Assembly (NCBI GenBank): GCA_918026815.1
Contig: CAKJVC010000011.1
Coordinates: 248,001 to 312,000, forward strand
Length of the DNA: 64,000 nt
Origin: Chalara sp. BL73
Taxonomy: Eukaryota; Ascomycota; Leotiomycetes; Helotiales
Direction of reading: 5' to 3'
The translations under genes were made by a program, and so were the position numbers. This document shows, piece by piece, positions 30,572 through 42,081 of the stretch. The notes beneath the pieces are model-generated. The model did not search any database and was not told the DNA's origin. It saw only the letters and a program-made list of their open reading frames with translations. Every line of letters starts with the position of its first letter. The first letter of the stretch is position 1.

Positions 30572-33472
30572 TTATTGTGAGTACCCCAATAATTCCTTCA
30601 GTCCATTAGTATTCGAGTCTTTCTTTGCCTTCGACTTCCAAAGCGATCGCTTCTCTTGTCTTTTCTTCACCATCTCTTCCCATCCTTCTTCATCGTCCTC
30701 ATCAGAGACATTTCCAGATTTGTTGACTATTTTGACGGTGGATTTACTGTTCTTGGCTTCCCAGCCTCCCAAAGCGCCGGTCATAGTTGAGGCCCTTGAC
30801 TTGGTGTCAGATGGCTGTGGCGCGTGTGACACAGGTCTGTACCTGCCAGGGAGTCCGATATTGCTTCGTTCTGATGGTGCAATAGACGGTGCGTAGCCGC
30901 CTTGTCCATGCATGGAAGGTGCATAAAAACCCCCTTGTCCACCTTGTTGCATCCATGGTGCAGCGTTTGGATCTAGCATGCTCATGGCTCTCTGATGGGA
31001 GCCCCCAGGATGAAGCATTTGCGGAAGCGTGGGGCCGTGGGCACTGCTTGGTCTCAGGAAGTCTTGCTGCGGACTTTGTGGCGATCCTCCATGTATCGAT
31101 CCATTTTGTGTCCCGCCTTGGCTCATCATTTGCATGAATTGCATTTGTACCCTCATAAATTCCTGCATCTGCTGCATTTGAGCGGCCATCGGGTCTCCAG
31201 GCTGCATCATGGGCATTGGCATTCCCATCGGACCCATGCCATTCATCATGTTTGGCGGCATACCCATACCGTTGAATCCATTCATACCGCCCGACATTTG
31301 TGGCCCGAAGTCACCCTGAGCGTTGGGACTTCCGCGGCGCATAGCGCGTGATCTCTCCTCCGTCGCAATAACCCCGACCAATCCTCCTGGTGGAACCCCT
31401 CGCGAAGGACTACCGTGAACCGAACCGCCTCCTCCGAATGCCATTGACTCCCGGTACATGGGTTGAACGAGACCTGCGCCAAGGTATGGATCTTGTGGCA
31501 GGTGCCTTGCAAACACAGGCAATGCTCCTCCAGCAGCGGCTTGTGCTCTGAGATTTGGATTCGACCCAGATGATCTCATCGGTGGCTTGTTCTTATTTGG
31601 AAATCCATGCGCTTGGAGAATAGCCAATGGGACCTCCTCATCTTCCTCTTCACCTTCCTCTGGTGATCCGAGATTTGAGAGATTTGGGCTACTTTGAGTT
31701 GCAAAAAAGGAAGGACGATTACCCAAGGATGAGGACTTTCCAGATGACATAGGAGAACCTGTAGATGGTGTCTCGCCAGTGACTTTCATCATCTGTTGCC
31801 TGTAAACGGCCATATGGGCCTCTTGCTTCCGACGTTGTTTTGCGAGCTGCCTGTTTTTCTCAGCTTCATCTTCCTCCTCTTCGTAGGTGTCTTCCTCCTC
31901 ATCGTCATCTTCTTCATCCTTGGTCTTCCCGCCAACGCTTCTCATTCTTTCCTGATCCTGCTTATACCGCTCGAATTGTGCTGGGGTCATAACCTTGCTC
32001 GCTGCGGCAGATTTCGGCAGCGAAATTGTCGTTTCCTCAAATTTTTGGGCAAGACTAGCAGATTCTAAGGTTTCGTTATCGAACATGCTATCATCCTGAG
32101 ACAATGGGGCCCTTTGAGCTTTGGGTGTTGTGTTCACAGAACCAGTTGACCACGTCGCAATGGTAGCATCATCTACTTTATATGCCTTTTCCGGAGGGAT
32201 GGCCCAGCTATCACGGACGTGAGGGCTAAAATTTGGTGCATTCAATTTCTTGCTTGCAACTATGGATTCTCTAAGAAGTCTCGCGTCTTCGTCCAAATCT
32301 AGCTCAGCTGTCGACTGACGTCGTCCGGTATAGCCGCTGTTCCGCCTGATGCCGGCGTCAGCAAGGGGAGGCCTTGTGTTCTGCCGTAATGTGCTAGGTG
32401 GGTTGTTGACTGGCCTTCGCAATGGTGTTGAGTGTTGAGGAACCGGCGGTAGGTTTTCGTCATTTCGAGGAGAAAAGGGAGGGGGGCTGGGGTTTGCCAT
32501 TAGTCCGTCATTGGAATGCTGCGTGCCCCACGAATATGGAGCAGACTCAATGTCCTTATTCTTGTCGAGATGTAGTGGTGTTGGAACATTTAAGCGACTC
32601 GTGGTTTGCGAACGAGATGCCGGCCCAGAGGGTGGCAATTCCTGTTTCCAAGTCAGTTTGATGTCGAGATGACAAGTAATTGAGGGTCTTACAGGGCTTT
32701 TGGACATTGCCCTGTTTCTTTCTGCCTCTAGCATTTGGCTTTTCCGCTTTCCAAAACTGCTGAACATATCCCCAAAGTCGCCTCCTAGACTCAATCCTAG
32801 TTCTCTCTCATCAAGTTTTGGAGGTGTTGCAGTGCTTGCATAGCTCGACGCCGTCACGGCCCTTTGCCTACCCTGATATTCATCTGGTGGAGGGGAAGGT
32901 GTGTCTTTCCGCAGAGGAGGAGGTGGCGGCGGCGTGTTGTTTTGTTTGTTACGTCCCCAGGAGAGAGATCGGCCCGCCGCCTTCAAGGAAAAGGTAGACT
33001 GTGATTTCGGAACTGGAGGCAGTGGAATGCCGCCGGAAGGTTTGTCATGACTTTTCCACTCTTCTGACTTCGAGTTCGTGGATGAGGGCGCTGTTGACGC
33101 TGCACTTAGACGCGAGGAATTATCTGTCGTAGATGCGCTGTTACTGTTCGATGCCCCACTACCACTTTGCAGAGTTAATGGCCTGTTGTTCCTGGCGGAC
33201 TGAGGGGATGCTGACCGATTACCATTGATTATACCTTCAAACATGTTCTCTTCTCGACCAGTTGTTTTTGGCCTCGGTGCTAAATTGGATGGTGTGTAGC
33301 TGGTTGAAGCTTTTGCCAATTTCACTCCTCCATCGAAGGATCTACTGGCTCCGTCTGGCCGTTCAAAAACCTTGAAGCTGTGCTCTACAGCTGCGGAGGG
33401 CTCTGCTTGTACATCTTCCAAAACATTGCCGGACGATTTACGTCGCCCGAAGCTTTTGGGAAATTTCGGCAT
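30572..33472 (-). CDS. Large disordered conserved-type protein, function unknown
   Basis: Starts MPKFPKSFGRRKSSGN at 33,472 and ends 'LKELLGYSQ'. The frame is open for 966 codons, but 32,642-32,692 (51 nt, GTAAGA donor, CTGAC branch site, ACAG end) is very probably an in-frame intron, leaving 949 residues. The sequence is almost wholly low-complexity: Ser/Pro-rich N-terminal half with poly-Pro stretches, an acidic Glu/Asp run (about residues 530-545) next to a Lys/Arg coiled segment, a Met/Gly/Gln-rich part (about 730-800), and a short charged C-terminal motif (EEGWEEMVKKRQEKRS). No catalytic domain or membrane segment. I do not recognise the family. Polyproline and charge pattern would suit a cortical, actin-linked or RNA-linked scaffold, but that is a guess. 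Confidence 0.8.
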   Translation of the reverse strand: MPKFPKSFGRRKSSGNVLEDVQAEPSAAVEHSFKVFERPDGASRSFDGGVKLAKASTSYTPSNLAPRPKTTGREENMFEGIINGNRSASPQSARNNRPLTLQSGSGASNSNSASTTDNSSRLSAASTAPSSTNSKSEEWKSHDKPSGGIPLPPVPKSQSTFSLKAAGRSLSWGRNKQNNTPPPPPPLRKDTPSPPPDEYQGRQRAVTASSYASTATPPKLDERELGLSLGGDFGDMFSSFGKRKSQMLEAERNRAMSKSPVRPSITCHLDIKLTWKQELPPSGPASRSQTTSRLNVPTPLHLDKNKDIESAPYSWGTQHSNDGLMANPSPPPFSPRNDENLPPVPQHSTPLRRPVNNPPSTLRQNTRPPLADAGIRRNSGYTGRRQSTAELDLDEDARLLRESIVASKKLNAPNFSPHVRDSWAIPPEKAYKVDDATIATWSTGSVNTTPKAQRAPLSQDDSMFDNETLESASLAQKFEETTISLPKSAAASKVMTPAQFERYKQDQERMRSVGGKTKDEEDDDEEEDTYEEEEDEAEKNRQLAKQRRKQEAHMAVYRQQMMKVTGETPSTGSPMSSGKSSSLGNRPSFFATQSSPNLSNLGSPEEGEEEDEEVPLAILQAHGFPNKNKPPMRSSGSNPNLRAQAAAGGALPVFARHLPQDPYLGAGLVQPMYRESMAFGGGGSVHGSPSRGVPPGGLVGVIATEERSRAMRRGSPNAQGDFGPQMSGGMNGFNGMGMPPNMMNGMGPMGMPMPMMQPGDPMAAQMQQMQEFMRVQMQFMQMMSQGGTQNGSIHGGSPQSPQQDFLRPSSAHGPTLPQMLHPGGSHQRAMSMLDPNAAPWMQQGGQGGFYAPSMHGQGGYAPSIAPSERSNIGLPGRYRPVSHAPQPSDTKSRASTMTGALGGWEAKNSKSTVKIVNKSGNVSDEDDEEGWEEMVKKRQEKRSLWKSKAKKDSNTNGLKELLGYSQ

Positions 33473-36129
33473 GTAGTAGAAACTTGGTTGTTAGGAATGT
33501 GGATTAATTTCGGCCCCTGAATGCCCCCCAAAACATATACGGAGGTATGTCCACTAAAGTTCCAAGTAAACAATATTATTGCACGTTATTATCGAAGGGA
33601 AATCGTCAGCGGTTCGTCAATTGATGAGGTAACGAAAGGACGGTCTGTGGAAGAAAGGGTAGGTTAGCAGAGGTCCAGCATGTATGCAAGTACCCGACGT
33701 CAAATCCTGGGTGTGAGTTGCCCTCACATGCGAGATTGCTCATGAATTGGATGAGATGCAATATGACAGCTGTTCGTGATTGAGTTCTAGCGAGTGTTTT
33801 GAAGGTTCGCGTCCCGTTATTAGAAGAGTCGCGAGCCGGAGTCAAAAGAGTTGATAATTCTGAGCACGGTGAACCGTCTTTCTATTCTCTCACATTATCA
33901 TCGCGTCCTTGCGGTATTGTTTGCGTGGGTGGTTTTCGAGTCTGCCCTGGAGGCTGGTTGATTTTTGATGCCAGTCCAAATATAGATGTGTCCGGCAAGG
34001 ATCCGGGTGAGCAGGGCAGGATTGAAAATCAAACTCACCAGGCCAAGGACCACGCTGCACACAATATTAGGACAAGGGAAAGTTGAAACGATCGATGATC
34101 AAAATATGTAACAATGGAGCGAGCGTAACCAGGCAAAGAAGAAGGATGATGGGATGGTGGTGGTGGTGGTGGTGATGTGAAATGAGTGAAGTTTGTTATG
34201 TATGGTCTGTCTCTCACTTCTCTCACACTTCTCCTCTCTCTCTCTCTTTCTCTCACTCTGACCCCAAGACTCTTTTTTCACCTGCACCAGCCAGCCTCCT
34301 CCACTTTGCCTAGCCCAATCGGGTCACTCTTTCTAAACCACCATTGTCCGAGCCGGCCCCATGTATGTACTGTAACTGTACTGTACTGTACCCTATTGTT
34401 ATGTACTGTACTGGACTTTCCTCTATAACAGAAGCACTACCCATTAATACTCGCTCTTGTCTACTTAAATGGTATCCTGCAGCTTCATATGTCAATGTTC
34501 AGTCACATAATCACATAAAAAGAATGGCGCAGACTGAGCAGGATCGTATCACACCCCCCCTCCCTCCCTCCCCCGCCCACCACTTGACTGGCCTCACCGG
34601 TTCGCGTTTGACATGATTGAGGAACTGGCTCTCGCGACTCTTGACTCGAATCTACCGTATGTATGTATACCCTTGCATATCAAACCCCGTCATCTCAGCA
34701 GCGTCAGACATTATTAATTTTTGAAAATATACAGTACAGTAGTATAATCCCTCTTTTAGGCCCCAAATTGAGTTTATGTCTTGCGGGCCCATCGGTACCC
34801 CATTCGCAGGCGTGTAGCCCTGTAAAATTACCGTCTTTACCTAATTCCGATCCCCTGATCCTCTTTCATGGCTTAATCAAGCATCTTGAATAATGGGGGG
34901 TGAATATTGATATGGTGCCATGGCCATGCTAAATGCCTTTTATGTTTATCAACAACTTGATATAGGGCATGGGAAATTTCAGGTTTTTCACCTTTTCATC
35001 TTTTTTTTTTTCTTTTCCTTTCTCCAGTATACCCGAGTGAGGTCCGCTTTCAAAGCAAGGAGATGGCAAAGATGCGGCTTTGCAGGTTCTCAGGGGTTCG
35101 AACAAACATAAATAGGTAAATATCCGACATGACGTTTTTGTGGTCCAGGAATACGAAATATGCACCTCTGAGGAACAATCCTCACATCCCTTTCTCATGC
35201 TGAGCTGGGCAAGTAGTTGAGCACTGTCACTTGGATATATATCTCCCCTCGTTCGGAGGAGGAGGACATAAAGCAAGTGCTCTCAGAGAGATCAATTAGT
35301 ATCCATTCAAACCCGGTGTACCATGTGGCCCTGGATGGCTTCGACGAGTAAGCGAAAGCATCCCAACCTTTTGGGTCATCGCAGCCCCTGATTAAATTTG
35401 ATATTCGGGTTCCGCCATCGTCATTTTAGCGAATCCAATATACTGCTAGTGCGCTGTACTATGGTGTCTGTGGTCTATTGATTGTTAGCAACGCCCCTCA
35501 ACACTTCTTCAAATTTAGGTCCTTTTGTTCAGGCCCTTAGCTGATCAATGTCATTTTTAAGAATAATGTTCTAGCATATTTGACAATTAACCTATGCATT
35601 GCAGTTTGCCATCATACAAAGATAACACTTATGACTTATTTCGTTGTGATATGATATGATATGATATCAATATGCCAAGCGTTGTTGTGCATGTTCCATG
35701 GCATATGCAAGATATAAAATGAAAAGGCCCCGCCACGCGCGCCAACGATTCGTTCACGTTGATCAATTTCCAGCGCCTGGTTTCTGCACAAACTGAGATG
35801 AGGTATTGCAAACCTTTCCGGCGCCAGGCTTGTGTCGATCCGTGGCGGGATTTGCGGACGTGGCTTTTTGAGCCGTGTGTTGATCAGCGGGGACGTTGGT
35901 GGAGAGGCACCATTTGGAAGCAGGCTTTCTCAACCATTGGTTATTTTATTCAAACAACAAAGTTAAGAGAAGGTGAAGGACTGAATAACTGCCATTTGAG
36001 TAGTTTGAGTTCGTCTGATATATGTACAACAAAGGAACGCCTATCAGTACAGACAATCGTAGTGTAATTCAGCACTATACAAGACATGGGTAAGATTCAG
36101 TGACACGCGGAAACCTTTTCCTCCTGTTA
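33473..36129. other. Long intergenic region with simple repeats
   Basis: 2.66 kb upstream of the disordered-protein gene and downstream of the CDF transporter gene. Contains GGT repeats (about 34,156-34,172), a CT-rich microsatellite (about 34,200-34,260), CTGTA repeats (about 34,369-34,395) and a GATAT pentamer array (about 35,646-35,668). Short frames on both strands show no family motif. Probably promoter and 5' UTR. I see no RNA gene. Confidence 0.4.
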
Positions 36130-37955
36130 CTACTCACCCTGCTGCTGCATATGGGTAGGCAAATTCCAAGATGCGTAATCTTGGTGTACAAATGCTCGAT
36201 CGACGGTTGGAACCGACTCCAGTACATATTGAAGTGACTCGCCCAAGTCATGGCTATCTCTCAAGTTCATATTCTCATCCAGGACTATATCAACTTCGAC
36301 GTTAAGCTTATCGCCGGCATGATATGCCTGTAGACCTTGGATCTGCTTGATCGTCTTTGCAAAACGCATGGTGAGATACAGCAGCACATTGCGCTCGTCA
36401 GCAGTAGCTGCAGCGCCAGTGAGATTGCGAATATGGCTGGCTGATGTGCCGGCCCAGTTGAAAATAACGAAAAGAGATAGAAGGAGTCCTCCGAGAGCAT
36501 CAAACCACCACAATTCTGCATAGAAACCCACTGTAACACCCATTAGGAATTATTTGGTGAGCTCAAGGGATAGAACTTGCCTAGGGGGAATATTATACTG
36601 AATATGTTAAATATTATGTCCGTCATTGCGTCTTGCGCCAATGCTTGAACACTGCTATTCTTCACGAGTCGGCACCAAAACCAGCATAAAGCTTTGATGA
36701 ATACAGTAGCAGACATGATCACGATGGCTGGCAGCCCAAGCTGTATGATAGAATGGTCTCCAGAATTCAATCGGTTGAAACATTCAAGGGCGACTTGGAA
36801 GAACGATGTGACCATTATAACCGCAAAGACGAGAACGCCAATTGGCTCAAGACGACGTCGTCCAACCGGATAGTTATATTGGTCTTGTCTTTCGATCAAC
36901 CTTGTTGTAGTCCATACAATGGCAGTAGATAGGAAGTCAAGTGCAGCGTCCACAAGTGAGGCCAGCACTGACAAGGAATTCGTGAGCACAATAACTGCTA
37001 TCTTTCCAGCAAGAAGAATGGCATTGGCGGCGAGGTTGACATATATGGCAACTTTGACAATGCGATCTCCACTTTCTACGGTATCATCCTCCATTCCGGG
37101 TATCTCTGGTTTAGGTCCATCGTAATCGTCGTCATCTTCATCAGACAATAATGGACTTGTTTCGTTTGGTACCTTGTATATCTCTCTTGGTGTCCGCTTG
37201 ACTTTCTTGGGTATCGAATTTAAGCCTTGTAATTCTGGAACAGAGTTTGAGGGTGTTATTGAAGCAGATCTTGAAGTTGGTGGCTCCTCTGTTATAGTTG
37301 GAGGCACTTCTACTCCGTTCGCAGTAGTTGTGTTTGCATATTCATTTAGCAGATCGTGGGGAAGCGATGAATCAAGGAGACGATCGATATATATCTTGTG
37401 GCTATTAAAGGTGGTGCTGAAAATGGGGTATTTTTTGTACTTACATATTGCTGAATCAGAGAATTTGTGCGCTCGTAATATTTTCTCCTACGCACAGGGC
37501 AGATCAACAGTTGTACAACATACACAATGCTGCAAGATATACCATGATACATACACTGGCTTTTTGAAAGTCTTCAATTCCTCCTCAGTTTTCCAATATC
37601 TCTCCCAACGGTACCTAGGATTGCTATTCCCGATAAGTCTCTGACTTCGCATCTGCGGGCCATTGAGTATCAAGCTTAGCCGCCTTTCCTCGTTCAGCGA
37701 ATAATTATCGTCGCTGTCCCCAAAATGTCCGCTCCCCTCCTCGTCTGCCAACTCCCTCGCGGCGCGATAGGACGATGGCCTCCGCGGCGTCCCCAACCCT
37801 TGTAATGACGAGCTCGATCGTGACCTGATAAGTGCATTGAGATGACCTTGTCCGTGCAGCGTTAATGGGCTGGCATCCTCGATGTTGAGAGGTAAAAATC
37901 CACGTAACTTTCCAATTTGGGCATACTGGGGAGACTCATCGGAGGTGGAGGGCAT
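36130..37955 (-). CDS. Cation diffusion facilitator transporter, Mn-type
   Basis: Moves divalent metal, most likely Mn2+, across an organelle or plasma membrane. Exons 37,955-37,555, 37,487-37,445, 37,394-36,581 and 36,530-36,130; introns 67, 50 and 50 nt; 552 residues. The third intron uses a GC donor (GCAAGT); this choice restores the conserved 'FSIIFPLVGFYAELWW' segment, which no GT donor does. Exon 2 supplies 'KYYERTNSLIQQY', conserved in fungal members. Both metal sites are DxxxD: DAALD at about 297-301 (TM2) and DAMTD at about 403-407 (TM5), the Mn-CDF signature rather than HxxxD of Zn carriers. About six membrane segments at 255-440, a cytosolic C-terminal domain with FVHQDY near the end, and a long disordered N-terminus. 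The last codons before TAG overlap a possible donor GTGAGT, so an extra 3' exon cannot be excluded. Confidence 0.88.
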
Positions 37956-38491
37956 ATTATGCGCAGTTAAGAAGCCGTTTCGCAGAGAAAGAAGTACCAA
38001 TGTATATCTGCTGCGTCAGATAGAGGGCTCAATGGAAAGCACACATGTCATGAATACAGAGTTTATCAATCTGGGGATTTTGTGGAGGCGCGTACGGCAG
38101 TTGTTTGATAGTCTCAGATAGTGTCGCGGCATCGGAATAGGCCGCCTATGAGCTCATGCTAGTTAGTATTCAGGTATTCTGAGTGCTTGTCGCAAAATTA
38201 CAATCTACGAGGCCATTCGACGTTGAACTTTGGTGAATAACTCATCATTCTAGATTTCTGGTGGTCTGTACTTACATTTGGCTCCTTGGGCTTAATATGG
38301 ACCAAAAGCGCCTTTCTTTGTATATTTTACGTCATTGACAGCTCTACAAAAAAGAAGCGGTAGTTATCGTGATAGTCTTTAATTTCATTTTATTCTTTGG
38401 ATCTCTTGCAAGACCGTAGAGCTAGCTTTGGGTATCTCAAAATCCGATCCAACGCCGTAAGCCTGACCTTTTTAGAACACCAATTCTCAAA
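37956..38491. promoter_or_regulatory. Upstream region of the CDF gene / 3' region of the Rad60-like gene
   Basis: 536 bp between two minus-strand genes. No TATA box or coding pattern recognised. It must hold the CDF promoter and the terminator of the upstream gene. Confidence 0.35.
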
Positions 38492-39936
38492 TCACTTAAC
38501 ATGGACTTCGACCTGCAGCACCTCATCGTAATCATCTTCCTCTCCTAATTCTGTATCCGCAATGGTTACTGATGGATCCAGTTCCTCGCCCTCGAAATGC
38601 AAGGAAACGTCCCTTTCCTCTGGTAGGTCATGCTCTTTACGATACATATCTATCATCTTTTGAATCGTCGTTGATCGTGCGCACTTCATTTTGAGTGGCA
38701 CCTTGTCCTTCGCTCCTTTCATAACTATCTTGTATTTCTGAACAGGTGCCTCTTCCTGAGGCTCTGGAGTTGGTTCGGCTAATTTCCTCAAATGCGCATT
38801 AAACATTTCGTTAGAGCTCCATGCTTCGAGATGGAGTCTCCCGTTTCGATCAAGATCGTCTGCAGAAGGTCGTCCATCATCACCAGATCTTTTGCAAAGA
38901 CTAGCACAAGTCGTCACATCATAGAGATGCTTGTTTTTCCATGTCAAGAAGACCGAGTGGCTCATGGAAGCTGGAATAACTCCAGCCTTAATGAACTTGT
39001 CACACCAGGCTTTTCGAACAACTTTAAGAGGCTGAGAGAGTGTTCTCACAATAACTAAAGGCGATGTATTCTCGATATATGAGGTGATTAGTATCTCGAC
39101 TCGAGGGTCCACTTGAGATATCTCAGTCTCCTGAAAGACGTCATCTTCCACACTTTTGCTAAGATTATTTGAGCTATGGCCTCTTTCCGTAAATGGTGCT
39201 GTTGCTCTCTCAGCCTGAAGTGCTCTCAGCCTCTCGCGTTCCCTTGCCCGTGCGACTAGCTCTGGGAACTCTTCTACTTCTTGAATTTGTGGTTCATCAT
39301 CAGAAATCTGGGTTGGCTTTTCGAGGGCATACAAATCGTCATCCTCCTCATCAGAGTCAATACTGATAGGCTGTATTGCAGTTTTATTTGTCACTGCTAA
39401 TGGCTGGGTAGCTTCAATTTCACCGCTTCTCCTCGGAGTGACGTGTGAGTCTTGTCCTTTTCTGCTCAGATCTCTGGTATAACGCTCGGAGAGGCTTGTT
39501 GGAGATCCTTTAGTCTTCTCGTCTGCCGACCTTAACGGAGGATTATTATGAGGAGCTTGGTTCGATCTAGAGGTCGGCCTAAGATACTAATTAATTCGTC
39601 TTCGTAATATAGATTGCGAACCAACTTGTAATCATCTTCCCCAGAGGAAACAGCTTCCATTTCTTCAGGGGCTTGCGACGAAACTCGACGCTTTTTGGGC
39701 TCTGGTGTGCTTGACGATTTCCTCTCCGCGTCCATGGAGCTGCGCTTTCGTTCCAGCTTAGCTGCCTTCTTCTGGCGCCTTTCTTCCTCCTCTGCTAGTC
39801 TAATAGGGAAAAGCTCTTTGGCCCTGCTGAAAAATTCAACCCCATCTTTTACTTCCTCAACAGGTTGGTGGTATATTTTCTTTCGAAATAGGGACCTCTT
39901 GGGAGGGGCTGTAGGCACAACTTCTGTGTCAGACAT
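38492..39936 (-). CDS. Rad60/Esc2-like protein with C-terminal SUMO-like domain
   Basis: Two minus-strand frames, 39,936-39,532 (MSDTEVVPTAPPKRSLFRKK...) and 38,492 onwards, belong to one gene. The second frame is open upstream of 39,394 through 'SPTSLSERYTRDLSRKGQD'. They join through an intron whose best candidate is 39,579-39,625 (47 nt, donor GTTGGT, acceptor TTAG; an alternative acceptor lies at 39,567), giving about 465 residues. The N-terminal half is charged and disordered. The C-terminal ~80 residues (from 'YKIVMKGAKDK') form a SUMO-like fold of the Rad60-SLD type with 'SLHFEGEELDP'. Family members (Rad60, Esc2, NIP45) act in SUMO-dependent genome stability and silencing. The donor is weak, so a frame-shifting base error is an alternative explanation. 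It shares a 248-bp divergent promoter with LSM6. Confidence 0.75.
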
Positions 39937-40184
39937 CGCGAACTGCTGTTTGAGGGGTCGAGTAGATCAAGTGCAGCAATTGAAACATGGATTTGCGCTC
40001 CTCATTTATATGCATCAGTGCATGCAGTTTGAATTTAGGTTGCGATCCAATTCACGCGTTGTGAATGGTTACGCTATCACGTGCTGAGAACCCCTCCGGC
40101 TTCCCCGATTCGAGCCCAAGCTCTTGGATTCTTCTCTCAGCCTCGCCGTCACTTCAGTTCACAACTGCCATCTAGCGTTTCACA
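39937..40184. promoter_or_regulatory. Divergent promoter of the Rad60-like gene and LSM6
   Basis: 248 bp between two start codons pointing apart. A CACGTG hexamer stands near 40,079 (ATCACGTGCT). No TATA box seen. Confidence 0.55.
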
Positions 40185-40539
40185 ATGGAGAACGGAGCGA
40201 CCCAAGGCGAAGGGAAGGATCCATCTGGCTTTCTATCTGAAATAATTGGCAGTCAGGTTACGGTCAAGCTCAATAGTGGTGTCGTATACAAGGGAGAGCT
40301 CCAATCAGTGGATGGTTATATGAACATAGGTGAGTATCCTTAACCGAACTGTGAAAGGTTGAGTCTAACGTTTGGGGCAGCACTAGAGAAGACTGAGGAA
40401 CATATAAATGGTGTGAAGAAGCGGAGTTATGGAGACGCGTTTGTGCGTGGTAACAATGGTCAGTTAAGAACATACCTCGCCCAGATTGCAACACAGATAT
40501 GCTAATAAGTATCCAGTCATGTACATCTCCGCAGATTAA
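40185..40539 (+). CDS. LSM6: U6 snRNA-associated Sm-like protein LSm6
   Basis: Subunit of the LSm2-8 ring on U6 snRNA (nuclear splicing) and the LSm1-7 ring (cytoplasmic mRNA decay). Exons 40,185-40,329, 40,381-40,458 and 40,517-40,539; introns of 51 and 58 nt with GTGAGT and GTCAGT donors and CAG ends, the second with a CTAAT branch site; 81 residues. Sm1 motif: VTVKLNSGVVYKGELQSVDG followed by YMNIAL. Sm2 motif: GDAFVRGNNVMYIS. Both are complete and the length is normal for LSm6 (about 80 residues). The gene ends 218 bp before the convergent methyltransferase gene. The last exon has only seven codons. Confidence 0.95.
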
Positions 40540-40757
40540 CACCAAGGGACTTGCCTATTTACTGGTTTCCACAATGGCTGGGATTGGTTGGTGTTAAGGA
40601 ACGAGCATTGAGTCCGGCTTTGGGATTCACCAAGATTCACAAAAGTCTGCAAACCAGGAAGCTATACCTTATGGAGTGCGATATAGAAGCAAAGTCTATA
40701 TGTCTCTCGAAACACGAATTCCGAAGCCTGTGAGGCTATTTTAATAGGGCATAGATA

Positions 40758-41732
40758 TCATATACGAGAAGTCCATGCCAAATATGTGACACCACGAACT
40801 GCAACTTCTCCTCTCTCATTACGCTCCGTGCTATCATTCTTCAAAGCCTCTAATACTTTCAGCTTCGTCTTTTCTTTCTGATCCCCCTCTAGATTTGCAA
40901 TTTGACTCAGAGTTGCATATCGTGACCAAACAGCTTCATCTTCAAGCCACACTGTCCACTTAAAAGTATCCTCTCCAAGCGGCAATGAGAACTTAGGAAG
41001 ATGGCCCTGAAAGGTATCCTTTATAGTCTGTAATGGTGTTGTATCTAGTTGCTTCTCAAACACTTTCTTCCACTCCAAATCCCTGAACCTTGGCAGGCCA
41101 TCTCCAAGCTCAGAAACAATGTCCTTCAACACCTGAACCCATTTCGAGCCAATTGGCCACTCTCGAGGGCTGTTATCTAAAGCTTTTAATAACAGACATC
41201 TTCCAAAACCAAAACATACTTACAGTCCTCAACATTCCATATCATGCCAAATGCAGCTGCTGGGCGAAGAACTCTAGAAATCTCATCCAAGCTTTTTTCA
41301 GTTGCAAACCAATGGAATGCCTCAAATCACATATCAGAGCCTACTCATCATTCAATGCCAATTTCATGCACTTACCTGAGCAGCAATGAGCGCATCTCCC
41401 CATTCCGCTTCAACAGGCATATTATCCGCACTTCCATCAAGAATCCTTAACTTCGAGCCTAAATTCTTCTTCTCAAGCGTCTCTCTCATTCCTGCATGCG
41501 GCTCTACGGCAGTAATCTCATACTGCTCATGCCTCGCAGCTAATGACTCTGTGAACTTTCCTGTACCAGAGGCTAACTCTACGATCCGCGCGTTCTTTTG
41601 ATTTGCTACGCCGAGACTGACCAGGAGCTTCTCTACAGCTTCAGGTGGGTAGCTGGGTCGATGCTTGTCATAACTAGATGCGTCACTGAAGCCTTGATGA
41701 GCTTGATTAGGAAGTATAAAACTCGAAGTCAT
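40758..41732 (-). CDS. Class I SAM-dependent methyltransferase
   Basis: Exons 41,732-41,376, 41,320-41,224 and 41,176-40,758; introns of 55 and 47 nt with GTAAGT donors; 290 residues. The N-terminus has 'SYDKHRPSYPPEAV' and SAM motif I IVELASGTGKF (residues 50-60), followed by 'AVEPHAGMRE' and 'GSADNMP'. The second exon gives 'AFHWFATEKSLDEI' and 'IWNVEDYNSPREWP', typical of the fungal/yeast group near trans-aconitate methyltransferase (TMT1/CRG1-like). The substrate cannot be told from the sequence. The C-terminal third, with 'FKWTVWLEDEAVWSRYATLS', is family-specific. ATG at 41,732 is the first in frame. Cytosolic, no signal or membrane segment. Confidence 0.88.
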
Positions 41733-42081
41733 ATTTAAGGGTCCTTGGTACAATGGGAGAAATGTGGTCTAAGAAAATAGAACATGAGCTTCAATAGTGT
41801 TGCCATTGAGTTGTGACGTTGTAGATCCCAGGATGAAACGGCGCCATTAGCGTGTGGGGGAAGAATTACAAAACTATGGCATCATCGTCCCCTTAAATTT
41901 TTATTTTTTTTGAGATATATCCAGCAAATATTTTAGAGAAAGAAACTCGAGACGAATTGACAACGTCTTGGAAGATGTTGCAGCACGCTTTTGGTGAAAA
42001 AAGTCGTTTAATCAATTAAAGGTTTGATATGCAAACACAGCTATATTTCGATCCGTGTACGATTATCCCATTGATCAGAAT
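41733..42081. promoter_or_regulatory. Methyltransferase upstream region / STT4 3' region
   Basis: 349 bp between two minus-strand genes. An AT-rich tract at 41,894-41,911 may belong to the STT4 3' end. No other element recognised. Confidence 0.35.

Noticed and set aside
35080..35110. GGTTCGAAC as a possible tRNA T-loop
   Set aside because: Flanking bases do not pair as a T stem and no cloverleaf forms.
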